Below are positions 6,880 to 12,760 of a stretch of 12,760 nucleotides of DNA, piece by piece. Both the position numbers and the translations under genes were made by a program. The DNA lies in NCBI GenBank assembly GCA_021820805.1, contig JAKADF010000037.1, forward strand, positions 1-12,760, written 5' to 3'. Source of the stretch: Bacillota bacterium (lineage in GTDB: Bacteria > Bacillota > Bacilli > Alicyclobacillales > Alicyclobacillaceae). How positions within the stretch are numbered: the stretch's first letter is position 1; every line of letters starts with the position of its first letter. Under the pieces are notes generated by a model that did no database searches, had not been told where the DNA came from, and saw nothing but the letters and a program-made list of their open reading frames with translations.

Positions 6880-8037
6880 ATGTCTGGCACGCAATTTAGT
6901 CTACAAAAAGAAGACTGGTCGCTCCATCGCAAAGGACATCAAGACCAAGAAAGGCATAGAGAGAAGGTCAAGCAGGCAATCAAGGAAAACTTGGCTGATC
7001 TGGTTAGCGATGAAAGCATCGTCATGAGCGATGGGCGCCAAATTGTTAAAATTCCGATTCGCTCGCTGGACGAATATCGGTTTCGCTACAACTTCAACAA
7101 GAGCAGGCAATCAGGAAGCGGGGACGGCGATTCACAGGTAGGCGATCTTGTTGCTCAAGGTCGCCCTGACAGCCAAAAAGGGAAGGGTGACCAAGGGGCA
7201 GGTGATTCCCCTGGTCTTGATTACTACGAAGCAGATGTCGCCCTGGAAGATATTCAAAGTTTGCTGTTTGCTGAGCTTGAATTACCAAATCTTGCGCCTA
7301 AATCATCCGAACGTGTGACCACAACAGATATTGATTTTCGCGATGTGCGTAAAAAAGGATTGATGGGTAATATCGATAAAAAACGTACACTGCTCGAATC
7401 CATTCGCAGAAATCGATTGAATGACACAGGAAACACACGTATTACGCCAGATGATTTAAGGTTTAAGACCTGGGAAGATGTTGTAAAGCCTGATTCGAAT
7501 GCAGTAGTGCTTGCATTGATGGATACGAGCGGTTCAATGGGGCTGTTTGAGAAATATTGTGCCCGTACATTCTTTTTTTGGATGTCCCGATTCCTTCGGA
7601 CCAAGTATGACAATGTACAAATTCGATACATTGCGCATCATACGGAAGCTCATGAGGTATCGGAAGATCATTTCTTTAACAAAGGTGAAAGTGGAGGAAC
7701 AATTTGCTCATCTGTTTACGAATATGCACTGCGGATGATTGAGCGGGAATATCCGCCAGAGCAATTTAATCTGTATCCAATTCACTTTTCAGATGGTGAT
7801 AACTTAACATCAGACAATGAAAAGTGCATAAAACTGGTTTCAACGCTTTCAGATATGTCTCAGATGTTTGGCTATGCAGAAGTCAATCAATACTCAAGAA
7901 GTTCAACTTTGATGAGTGCTTACGGCAAAATTTCAGCGAAAACATTTCGTAAAGTACTCATCAGGGAGAAATCGGATGTTTATAACGCACTAAAATCGTT
8001 TTTCTCTGCGGGAGACAGTGGGGTGAAACCGGCGTGA
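6880..8037 (+). CDS. yhbH: Sporulation protein YhbH (YeaH/YhbH family, DUF444, von Willebrand A-like)
   Basis: This 385-residue protein starts at ATG 6880 with TAGGAGGG 6 bases upstream; a TTG-started extension to 6853 has no such site. The N-terminal part begins [18 protein letters not shown] and contains [17 protein letters not shown] and [16 protein letters not shown] Gly/Gln-rich low-complexity linker ([15 protein letters not shown] onward) follows near residues 85-115. The C-terminal half is a vWA-like domain with a MIDAS-type motif DTSGS (residues 215-219), [24 protein letters not shown] and [12 protein letters not shown]. It is full length compared with Bacillus YhbH. The family is required for normal sporulation in Bacillus and for stationary-phase stress in proteobacteria, together with PrkA/YeaG and SpoVR/YcgB. 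The exact biochemical role is not settled. It lies 42 bases after the truncated prkA and overlaps spoVR by 4 bases. Confidence 0.93.
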   Translation: MSGTQFSLQKEDWSLHRKGHQDQERHREKVKQAIKENLADLVSDESIVMSDGRQIVKIPIRSLDEYRFRYNFNKSRQSGSGDGDSQVGDLVAQGRPDSQKGKGDQGAGDSPGLDYYEADVALEDIQSLLFAELELPNLAPKSSERVTTTDIDFRDVRKKGLMGNIDKKRTLLESIRRNRLNDTGNTRITPDDLRFKTWEDVVKPDSNAVVLALMDTSGSMGLFEKYCARTFFFWMSRFLRTKYDNVQIRYIAHHTEAHEVSEDHFFNKGESGGTICSSVYEYALRMIEREYPPEQFNLYPIHFSDGDNLTSDNEKCIKLVSTLSDMSQMFGYAEVNQYSRSSTLMSAYGKISAKTFRKVLIREKSDVYNALKSFFSAGDSGVKPA

Positions 8038-9488
8038 ACACCCAGGAGATAGAGGAACTTGAGAAAAGTATTGAACAAATGACGGATATTGCTGCGAAGA
8101 ACGGGCTGGATTTCTATCCGATGCGGTATGAAGTCTGCCCGTCAGACATTATTTACACATTTGGTGCCTATGGGATGCCAACGCGGTTTTCCCATTGGTC
8201 CTTTGGTAAGTCATTCCATAGAATGAGGCTGGAATATGAATTTGGTTTAAGCTGGATATATGAATCGGTCATTAATTCGAATCCTTGTTATGCATTCCTT
8301 CTTGATGGCAATACGTTGTTGCAGAACAAAACGGTATGCGCACATGTATTAGCGCATTGCGACTTTTTTAAGAACAATTCTGCATTTCGGCACACGTCGA
8401 GAGACATGGTTGAACGAATGGCTAGCAGTGCAGAGCGTATTAGGCAATATGAAATTGAGTTTGGAAGATCTACTGTAGAAGAACTCCTTGATGCCGGACT
8501 CGCTTTGCAAGAACATGTCGACGCATCGGCAACCGGCCGAATGAGACGTGCGCAAGCTTTTGAACGGCAATATAAAGAGCGTCATGGTATAACAGATGCT
8601 TCAGGAAATAAGACAAAAAAGAAACAAAGCGACTATGAAGACTTGTGGAGTTTAGACGGTAAATCACAAGTTTCAGAGGAAACACCTAGAAAGTCGTCTT
8701 TTTCTTCAAAATTGCCGCTTCCGCAAAAAGATATTATGCTCTTTCTCATCGAGCAAAGTCCCGTACTGGCAGAATGGGAAAGGGATATTTTATCTATTCT
8801 GCGTGAAGAAATGTTGTATTTTTGGCCTCAGTTGGAAACAAAAATTATGAATGAAGGCTGGGCCACATATTGGCATTTGCGAATAATGCGTGAAATGGAT
8901 ATGACGGGCGAAGATGCAGTAGAATTTGCAAAAATGCACTCAGGGGTTGTCCTGCCTTCCCGTACGTCTATTAACCCATACCATCTTGGCCTTGCTGTTT
9001 GGGAGAACATTGAAAAACGCTGGAATGAACCAACAGAAGAAGAACGTAAAAAGTACGGACGAGAGCCCGGGCTTGGTCGTGCCAAAATATTTGAAGTGCG
9101 CGAATGTGAAAATGATGTTTCATTTTTAAGAAACTATTTAACAAAAGAATTGGTCGATGACCTTGACCTTTACCTATATCAAAAAGTCGGCAATGACTGG
9201 CGCGTTGTAGAAACAGATTGGGAGAAAGTGAGAGACAGCATCTGTGCTTCACGAGTAAATGGCGGTATTCCAGTTCTGTATGTCCAAGATGGAGATTTCA
9301 ACTCAAATGGTGAGTTATTAATTAAGCACCAGTATGAAGGCGTAGAGCTTGATCTCAAGCACCTTGAAAAGACGATGCCTTACCTTTATCGAGCTTGGGG
9401 AAGAACGTGCCACTTGCAAACCGTCGTTGAAGGGCGAGATGTAATTTTTACGCATGACGGTAAGCGTACACAAAGAAAATTTTTGTAG
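8034..9488 (+). CDS. spoVR: Stage V sporulation protein SpoVR
   Basis: This 484-residue protein belongs to the SpoVR/YcgB family, whose Bacillus member is needed for normal spore cortex formation. The start is GTG 8034, which overlaps the yhbH stop as GTGA; GGGGTGA lies 7 bases upstream, so translation is coupled. Family landmarks are [30 protein letters not shown] at the N-terminus (residues 20-50), CYAFLLDGN, the strongly conserved [11 protein letters not shown] near residue 105, [37 protein letters not shown] in the middle, and a C-terminal domain with [17 protein letters not shown] and LYLYQK. A charged, Lys-rich insert ([13 protein letters not shown], about residues 190-215) separates the first and second halves. 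Length matches the family. It is the last gene of the module and is followed by a strong terminator. Confidence 0.94.
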   Translation: MNTQEIEELEKSIEQMTDIAAKNGLDFYPMRYEVCPSDIIYTFGAYGMPTRFSHWSFGKSFHRMRLEYEFGLSWIYESVINSNPCYAFLLDGNTLLQNKTVCAHVLAHCDFFKNNSAFRHTSRDMVERMASSAERIRQYEIEFGRSTVEELLDAGLALQEHVDASATGRMRRAQAFERQYKERHGITDASGNKTKKKQSDYEDLWSLDGKSQVSEETPRKSSFSSKLPLPQKDIMLFLIEQSPVLAEWERDILSILREEMLYFWPQLETKIMNEGWATYWHLRIMREMDMTGEDAVEFAKMHSGVVLPSRTSINPYHLGLAVWENIEKRWNEPTEEERKKYGREPGLGRAKIFEVRECENDVSFLRNYLTKELVDDLDLYLYQKVGNDWRVVETDWEKVRDSICASRVNGGIPVLYVQDGDFNSNGELLIKHQYEGVELDLKHLEKTMPYLYRAWGRTCHLQTVVEGRDVIFTHDGKRTQRKFL

Positions 9489-9540
9489 TTTTGTTGAGTA
9501 AGAATAGGTTATTAACCAGATAATAAAGTCAGTAACCTTT

Positions 9541-9578
9541 AGGGCGTGAGTGTCATTAGTGACACTCACGCCCTTTTT
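9541..9578 (+). terminator. Strong rho-independent terminator of the prkA-yhbH-spoVR operon
   Basis: The 15-base arms 9541-9555 and 9560-9574 are perfectly complementary (AGGGCGTGAGTGTCA on the left) with a four-base loop TTAG, and a five-base T-run ends at 9578. A weaker stem (AGGTTA 9506-9511 with TAACCT 9533-9538) precedes it. The stretch from 9579 to 9727 that follows holds no gene and no promoter I can call with confidence. Confidence 0.9.
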
Positions 9579-9727
9579 CGTCTACGTGATGTAGTTAGAA
9601 TCGTTTTTCCACCACCTTTGTGACAATAATACGCCGTTTACCTGATTGTTTGCGTTTTCCTCTCCCATTACACTCATGGAGACAGATGCCGGTACGCTAA
9701 AGCCGGACGTCGGAAGGGGGATTGGAA

Positions 9728-10189
9728 ATGCGAGTACGTAAATTAGGACACGTGGCGCTTTATGCCAAAGACGTTCCTCGTATGACAGAATTCTATCGAG
9801 ATTTATTTGATTTGACGGTATCAGCACAAGACAAAACAGGCAGCATTACGTTTTTAGGGGTCGATCCCCACGCGAACCATCATGATATTGCTTTTGTCTC
9901 TAACCGAGGTGTGGCACACATTTGTTTTTATGTTGATTCCTTGTCTGAGTTTCGAGAGTTCTACGCAGGCTTAAAGTCCCGTAACATACCAGTTCTCAAT
10001 TGCCAGATGGTTATGATGGGCCTCAGAATGGACTTCCATGATCCAGAAGGTAACTTAGCAGAAGTTGTGTGGCCCCATGGCAAATGTGGGCATTTTCCTT
10101 TCTTTCACAAAGTAGATCTTGACACCATGATAGACGAAGATATCCTCCGTATCGTAGACAAGATGCCTCTCGAGGAACATTCAAGTTAA
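9728..10189 (+). CDS. VOC-fold protein (glyoxalase/extradiol dioxygenase superfamily)
   Basis: This 153-residue protein starts at ATG 9728, 7 bases after GGAAGGGGG; the in-frame TTG at 9722 is too close to that site. It has two beta-alpha-beta-beta-beta modules. The first opens with LGHVALYAKDVPRMTEFYRDLFDL and ends at HHDIAF. The second opens with VAHICFYVDSLSEFREFYAGL and closes with FHDPEGNLAEVVWP. The four positions that bind metal in glyoxalase I and extradiol dioxygenases are filled by His8, His51/52, His64 and Glu112, so a divalent-metal enzyme is likely. Dioxygenase, lyase (glyoxalase, fosfomycin-resistance type) and isomerase members share this fold, so the reaction cannot be assigned. 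The gene stands alone between a terminator and the cupredoxin gene, with 160 bases and no evident terminator after it. Confidence 0.85.
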   Translation: MRVRKLGHVALYAKDVPRMTEFYRDLFDLTVSAQDKTGSITFLGVDPHANHHDIAFVSNRGVAHICFYVDSLSEFREFYAGLKSRNIPVLNCQMVMMGLRMDFHDPEGNLAEVVWPHGKCGHFPFFHKVDLDTMIDEDILRIVDKMPLEEHSS

Positions 10190-10349
10190 GTATCTACGGT
10201 CAATTGGGAACTAATCCCGAATGAAAATCCTTCAGCTTATTTACAATTTTATACAAACGATAGATTCTCTAAAAATGAGGAAACGACTTTTACTGTGTTA
10301 CAGACATTCGCTGGTTAGTAATATTTCAAAATTTGGAGGTGAGGTTTTA

Positions 10350-11384
10350 ATGAAAAACTCAAAACTATTTCACTCGAGCATTGCTGGTATAGCTGCACTC
10401 GGAGTGCTTGCTGTTTTAACTCCAGCGGCAATGGCCGAAACTTCCTCATCAAGTACTCAATCGATGACGTGGACAGTTGATGCTGGTCCTTCGTTACCTA
10501 GTGGACTTATGGCAATGTCCTTTTTCCCTAATGTAATTACCATTGATGTTGGAGACGCCATTACTTTTAAAGGTTCAATGCATACTGTGACTTTTCCCGG
10601 CCCTGATGGAAAGCTCCCTTCATCAGCTTCACCACAGGCACAAATGCCGGCAGGTGGAAGTACGTATGACGGATCTGTGTTTACATCCTCTGGTATGTTA
10701 ACAGGTACTGCTTATTCACTCACGTTTACAAAGCCCGGAGTATATCCATATTATTGTTTGTTACATCCTGGCATGATGGGCGTTGTAATCGTTAATCCAG
10801 CAGGCACACAGTATCCTATGACACAGGAACAGTACAATGCAGTGGCTCAAGAAGAAGAACTAGCAGATTACAATGCTGGAAATCAATTGATAAACGCTTT
10901 CCAGCTTAAGTCTAAGAAAAATGCAAACGGAACAACGACTTATTATGCGCAAACTGACGTTCAAGAACCACAAACATACTCTTTCGGTTTGACCTCCGAA
11001 AATGGAAGTCACACAGCGGGTACCGCTTTAGTTGCATTCGCAAAGCAGCCATCGCAAACAGACCCAAACATTACGTATAGTGTAGATGTAAAATTATCAG
11101 GATTAACCCCGGGACAGACTTACACAGCTGTATTAAGTGAAGGTAAGAGCGGAAGCAGTGTCTCCGTTCCAAATTCACAGTTCCAAAATATCACAGTAAA
11201 TTCCGACGGTACCGGAACTGTATCCGGTTCTGTAAAGGCTTCCGGATTACCTCAAGGTATCTGGTATCTTGATATTTATGATGCAAATCACAATGTAGTC
11301 ACAAGCGGACTAATCAACCACACATCATTTGCTTATGAGCATTTCTACCCGATACGCTGCATATCCACCCAGGTGATTCAGTAG
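10350..11384 (+). CDS. Secreted cupredoxin (type-1 copper) protein, 5' part of a frameshifted gene
   Basis: Translation from ATG 10350 (GGAGGTGAGG 5 bases upstream) gives 344 residues; in-frame codons back to 10221 have no comparable site. Residues 1-29 are a classic signal peptide (MKNSK, hydrophobic core, AMA cleavage before Glu30), so the protein is exported. Residues 40-148 form a plastocyanin/azurin-like domain with copper ligands His78 (SMHTVTF), Cys136, His139 and Met142 or Met143 (YYCLLHPGMMG). A second beta-rich region (about residues 205-325, with LSGLTPGQTYTAVL and GTVSGSVKASGLPQGIWYLDI) resembles CHRD- or fibronectin-like extracellular modules. After Phe-Tyr-Pro (residues 332-334) the frame is lost, and the last 10 residues are out-of-frame tail before TAG 11382. 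The proper continuation lies in the next frame, so this is the 5' piece of a longer protein. Electron transfer or copper handling at the cell surface is likely; partners are unknown. Confidence 0.8.
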   Translation: MKNSKLFHSSIAGIAALGVLAVLTPAAMAETSSSSTQSMTWTVDAGPSLPSGLMAMSFFPNVITIDVGDAITFKGSMHTVTFPGPDGKLPSSASPQAQMPAGGSTYDGSVFTSSGMLTGTAYSLTFTKPGVYPYYCLLHPGMMGVVIVNPAGTQYPMTQEQYNAVAQEEELADYNAGNQLINAFQLKSKKNANGTTTYYAQTDVQEPQTYSFGLTSENGSHTAGTALVAFAKQPSQTDPNITYSVDVKLSGLTPGQTYTAVLSEGKSGSSVSVPNSQFQNITVNSDGTGTVSGSVKASGLPQGIWYLDIYDANHNVVTSGLINHTSFAYEHFYPIRCISTQVIQ

Positions 11385-12064
11385 TCTGGACACAGACAGG
11401 TTCAAACGAGATACATACCGTCACCTTCCTGCCGAAAGGGTGGAAAGATATCCCGAATGAAAATATGATGCCTGCTCCATATGGGGGTCATATCTATGCA
11501 GGTTCAGGGTTCTTTAACTCTGGATTTTTGGTTCCTGGAGCCACCTACGAGCTGACATTCATCAAGTCTGGAAATTACCAGTACCGTTGTTTGCTTCATG
11601 ATGTGATGGGGATGTATGGAAACGTTGATGTTACACAGCAGACGGGAACTAGCACATTCACTCTGAACGACACAATCTTGGATGTTCCGTCTCAGGTTAA
11701 AAATGGAACCACCTTTGTACCGCTATATGATGTGCAACAAATCCTGAAGAGTTCGGGAATCCAAAGTACTTGGGATGGACACGATTGGAAAGTGACTACA
11801 CCTGAAAAAGTGAATTTGAGTGGAACTCAATCGAATCACGGTAACGACCATTTTTATATCAATGGGAAGCTGGTTCAAAGTGCGAATAGCTTTGTCTCGG
11901 ATAGCGGGTGGGGCCATACTTCAACCACCTATGTGCCGCTGTATAATGTGGAGCGAGCTTTACTGTCAATTGGACTTCATGGTTCATGGGACGGAGGTAC
12001 CTGGGATTTAACGCCGAATGATCATGCGGGCTCTGTTCCTAGTAGTACAAATACTACAAAATAG
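11349..12064 (+). pseudogene. Frameshifted 3' part of the cupredoxin gene: second cupredoxin plus two stalk-type repeats
   Basis: One base after the Pro codon at 11349-11351, the adjacent frame reads DTLHIHPGDSVVW and continues to TAG 12062-12064. Restoring one G (CCGGAT instead of CCGAT) joins it to the upstream frame and gives FYPDTLHIHPGDS, which matches FFPNVITIDVGDA of the first domain. The segment holds a complete second type-1 copper site: His in EIHTVTF, then Cys, His and Met in YRCLLHDVMGM. Two 30-residue repeats follow that resemble copper amine oxidase N-terminal/stalk domains (TTFVPLYDVQQIL and TTYVPLYNVERAL), and then a Ser/Thr-rich tail. ATG 11465 lies inside the cupredoxin domain with no ribosome binding site, so this part is not a separate gene. 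Sequencing error, true inactivation or programmed frameshifting could explain the split; I see no slippery heptamer. Confidence 0.78.
11708..12013 (+). repeat. Tandem 30-residue stalk-domain repeats within the cupredoxin gene
   Basis: Codons 11708-11797 and 11924-12013 encode two copies with the shared pattern TT(F/Y)VPLY(D/N)V, then a helix ending in a Gly, then STWDG or GSWDG, and W(K/D)(V/L)T. This is the alpha/beta repeat pattern of copper amine oxidase N-terminal-like stalk domains, found in surface proteins of Bacillales and Paenibacillus relatives, where it is thought to bind cell wall or act as a spacer. Confidence 0.6.
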
Positions 12065-12093
12065 CAAAAAAATCCAATCCCAAGAAAATGAAG

Positions 12094-12142
12094 GGTTATT
12101 TACGTCGTTCGTATTCCATGAGCCACGTAAATAACCTTTTTT
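12094..12142 (+). terminator. Rho-independent terminator after the cupredoxin gene
   Basis: GGTTATTTACGT (12094-12105) pairs perfectly with ACGTAAATAACC (12125-12136) across a 19-base loop and is followed by six T (12137-12142). It begins 29 bases after the stop codon at 12062-12064 and fits the end of the cupredoxin transcript. Confidence 0.82.
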
Positions 12143-12219
12143 ATGTTTTAATTCAATGGATTTCCGATTTTTTTGAACACTCTTGGCAAATCGCAAATAT
12201 TAGATCAATAATTCGGATA

Positions 12220-12247
12220 TTGATAATATAAATTGTATAGTTAATAT
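12220..12247 (+). promoter_or_regulatory. Candidate sigma-A promoter of the small downstream gene
   Basis: TTGATA (12220-12225) and TAATAT (12242-12247) are 16 bases apart in a very AT-rich stretch between the preceding terminator and the next gene. Because the region is AT-rich, alternative boxes (TTGGCA at 12183 with AATAAT at 12207) are possible. Confidence 0.35.
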
Positions 12248-12362
12248 CGAGGTGATTTCATAAATAAGGGATAATCAATATTTTAAGTTCCCACGTTGGT
12301 TCTAGCGCTGGGAAAATCTAGTCGCATAACTGGTTGATAAAATCTACAACTGAAAGGAGCAA
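12248..12362 (+). promoter_or_regulatory. Leader with an orphan ribosome binding site and a stem-loop
   Basis: The roughly 115 bases before the small gene contain GAGGTGAT at 12249-12256, a near-perfect ribosome binding site, yet no ATG/GTG/TTG-started frame of useful length follows: the frame at the expected distance reads ATA AAT AAG GGA TAA. Farther on, TTCCCA (12288-12293) pairs with TGGGAA (12309-12314), with CG/CG possibly extending the stem. The real ribosome binding site AGGAG is at 12355-12359. The leader could be regulatory or the scar of a lost short gene. Confidence 0.35.
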
Positions 12363-12368
12363 ATGAAC

Positions 12369-12665
12369 ATGCGTTTTATGTTAAAGGCCACTGTGCCGGT
12401 TGAAAGTGGGAATCGTGTTATCCAAGAAGGAACAATGGTACGAACGATTCAAAGTTTCATCGAAGATAATAAGCCTGAAGCCGTATACTTCTTTTCTTAC
12501 CATGGCGACCGAACACTTTTAGCATTTGTTGATATTCAGGATGCGTCTCAAGTGGCTGTTATCGGCGAACCTTTGTATGCACAATTAAATGCCGCCGTTG
12601 AATTTCTTCCAGTAATGACGCCTGAAGATATTATGAAAGCTCTTCAAAATTTAGGGCAGAAATAA
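12369..12665 (+). CDS. Small protein of unknown function (dimeric alpha/beta-barrel-like, DUF3303-like)
   Basis: This protein has 98 residues from ATG 12369. Another ATG at 12363 is only 3 bases from the AGGAG, while 12369 is 9 bases away and gives the more usual start MRFMLKA. The sequence has a first strand (RFMLKATVPV), a helix, a strand with EAVYFFSYHGDRTLLAFVDI, a helix with IGEPLYAQLNAAV, and a final strand EFLPVMTPEDIMKAL. This is the layout of one subunit of a dimeric ferredoxin-like alpha/beta barrel, as in DUF3303-type and related small proteins. I recall similar short hypothetical proteins in other bacteria but no known function. No signal peptide, membrane segment or clear catalytic motif is visible. 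The gene is flanked by terminators on both sides and so appears to be transcribed alone. Confidence 0.8.
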   Translation: MRFMLKATVPVESGNRVIQEGTMVRTIQSFIEDNKPEAVYFFSYHGDRTLLAFVDIQDASQVAVIGEPLYAQLNAAVEFLPVMTPEDIMKALQNLGQK

Positions 12666-12705
12666 TAGAGCTTGCTTAAGTAATGAGCGTTTGGTTCGAA
12701 CTGAT

Positions 12706-12739
12706 AAGGGCTCTTCGCCAGGACTACGGAGGCCCTTTT
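12706..12739 (+). terminator. Probable rho-independent terminator after the small gene
   Basis: AAGGGC-TC (12706-12713) pairs with GA-GGCCCTT (12729-12737), with one bulged base on the right arm and a loop of about 15 bases, and ends in a short T-run (12736-12739). It lies 40 bases after the stop. The stem is imperfect, so confidence is moderate. Nothing coding is visible between it and the end of the window. Confidence 0.6.
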
Positions 12740-12760
12740 CCTTGTGCTAAGCCATTGTTC

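Noticed and set aside
7254..7631. Long minus-strand open frames opposite yhbH, spoVR and livM
   Set aside because: They lie antisense to well-conserved genes, have no ribosome binding sites and show no recognisable protein features.
9660..9727. Possible riboswitch before the VOC gene (ACGCTAAAGCC resembles the second conserved part of c-di-GMP-I aptamers)
   Set aside because: The other conserved parts of that aptamer are absent, the available CCGG/CCGG pairing is only four bases, and there is no terminator or sequestering stem. Too weak to call.
10239..10330. Promoter-like boxes upstream of the cupredoxin gene (TTTACA/TAGATT; TTACAG/TAATAT)
   Set aside because: Both pairs have a 15-base spacing and lie in AT-rich DNA, and neither stands out. 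A promoter is expected here, but I could not choose one.
11465..12064. A separate gene starting at ATG 11465
   Set aside because: The ATG falls in the middle of a cupredoxin domain whose beginning is readable upstream in the same frame, and there is no ribosome binding site.

Overview
The window looks like a chromosomal piece of a spore-forming, low-to-moderate GC Firmicute (Bacillales, possibly near Alicyclobacillaceae). It carries genes of the PrkA / YhbH / SpoVR sporulation set, strong AGGAGG-type ribosome binding sites, intrinsic terminators with U-tracts, and a secreted cupredoxin protein with stalk-type domains. The family placement is a guess from gene content and style. All recognisable genes lie on the + strand.

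Layout. (1) 1-3686: a branched-chain/hydrophobic amino-acid ABC importer (HAAT family) in the order substrate-binding protein (3' end only), livH, livM, livG, livF. A perfect hairpin follows the binding-protein gene and a terminator follows livF. livG contains one in-frame TAA. (2) 3764-4801: a DapA-superfamily lyase gene with its own promoter, leader hairpin and terminator. (3) 4812-5787: a decayed aconitase X (cis-3-hydroxyproline dehydratase-like) gene. Its swivel domain runs straight into the C-terminal half of the large domain, with reading-frame changes. (4) 5788-9578: a prkA gene that has lost its N-terminal AAA+ half, then intact yhbH and spoVR (stops and starts overlap) and a strong terminator. 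(5) 9728-10189: a small VOC/glyoxalase-fold protein. (6) 10350-12142: a secreted protein with two type-1 copper (cupredoxin) domains and two stalk-type repeats, split by a one-base frameshift and followed by a terminator. (7) 12242-12739: a small protein of unknown function with a structured leader and a terminator.

How the genes fit together. The importer, the DapA-like lyase and the AcnX remnant together suggest a former uptake and catabolic module for a hydroxylated or unusual amino acid such as hydroxyproline. This is inference from families and proximity. The prkA-yhbH-spoVR block is a sporulation/stationary-phase module whose first member has been beheaded.

The most striking feature of the window is that four genes are broken: livG by a nonsense codon, acnX by a deletion plus frameshifts, prkA by an N-terminal deletion, and the cupredoxin gene by a frameshift. 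The neighbouring genes remain full length. Either this locus is decaying, or part of the damage is sequencing or assembly error. I saw no tRNA, rRNA, CRISPR array, transposase or phage gene, and no convincing new defence or other system.
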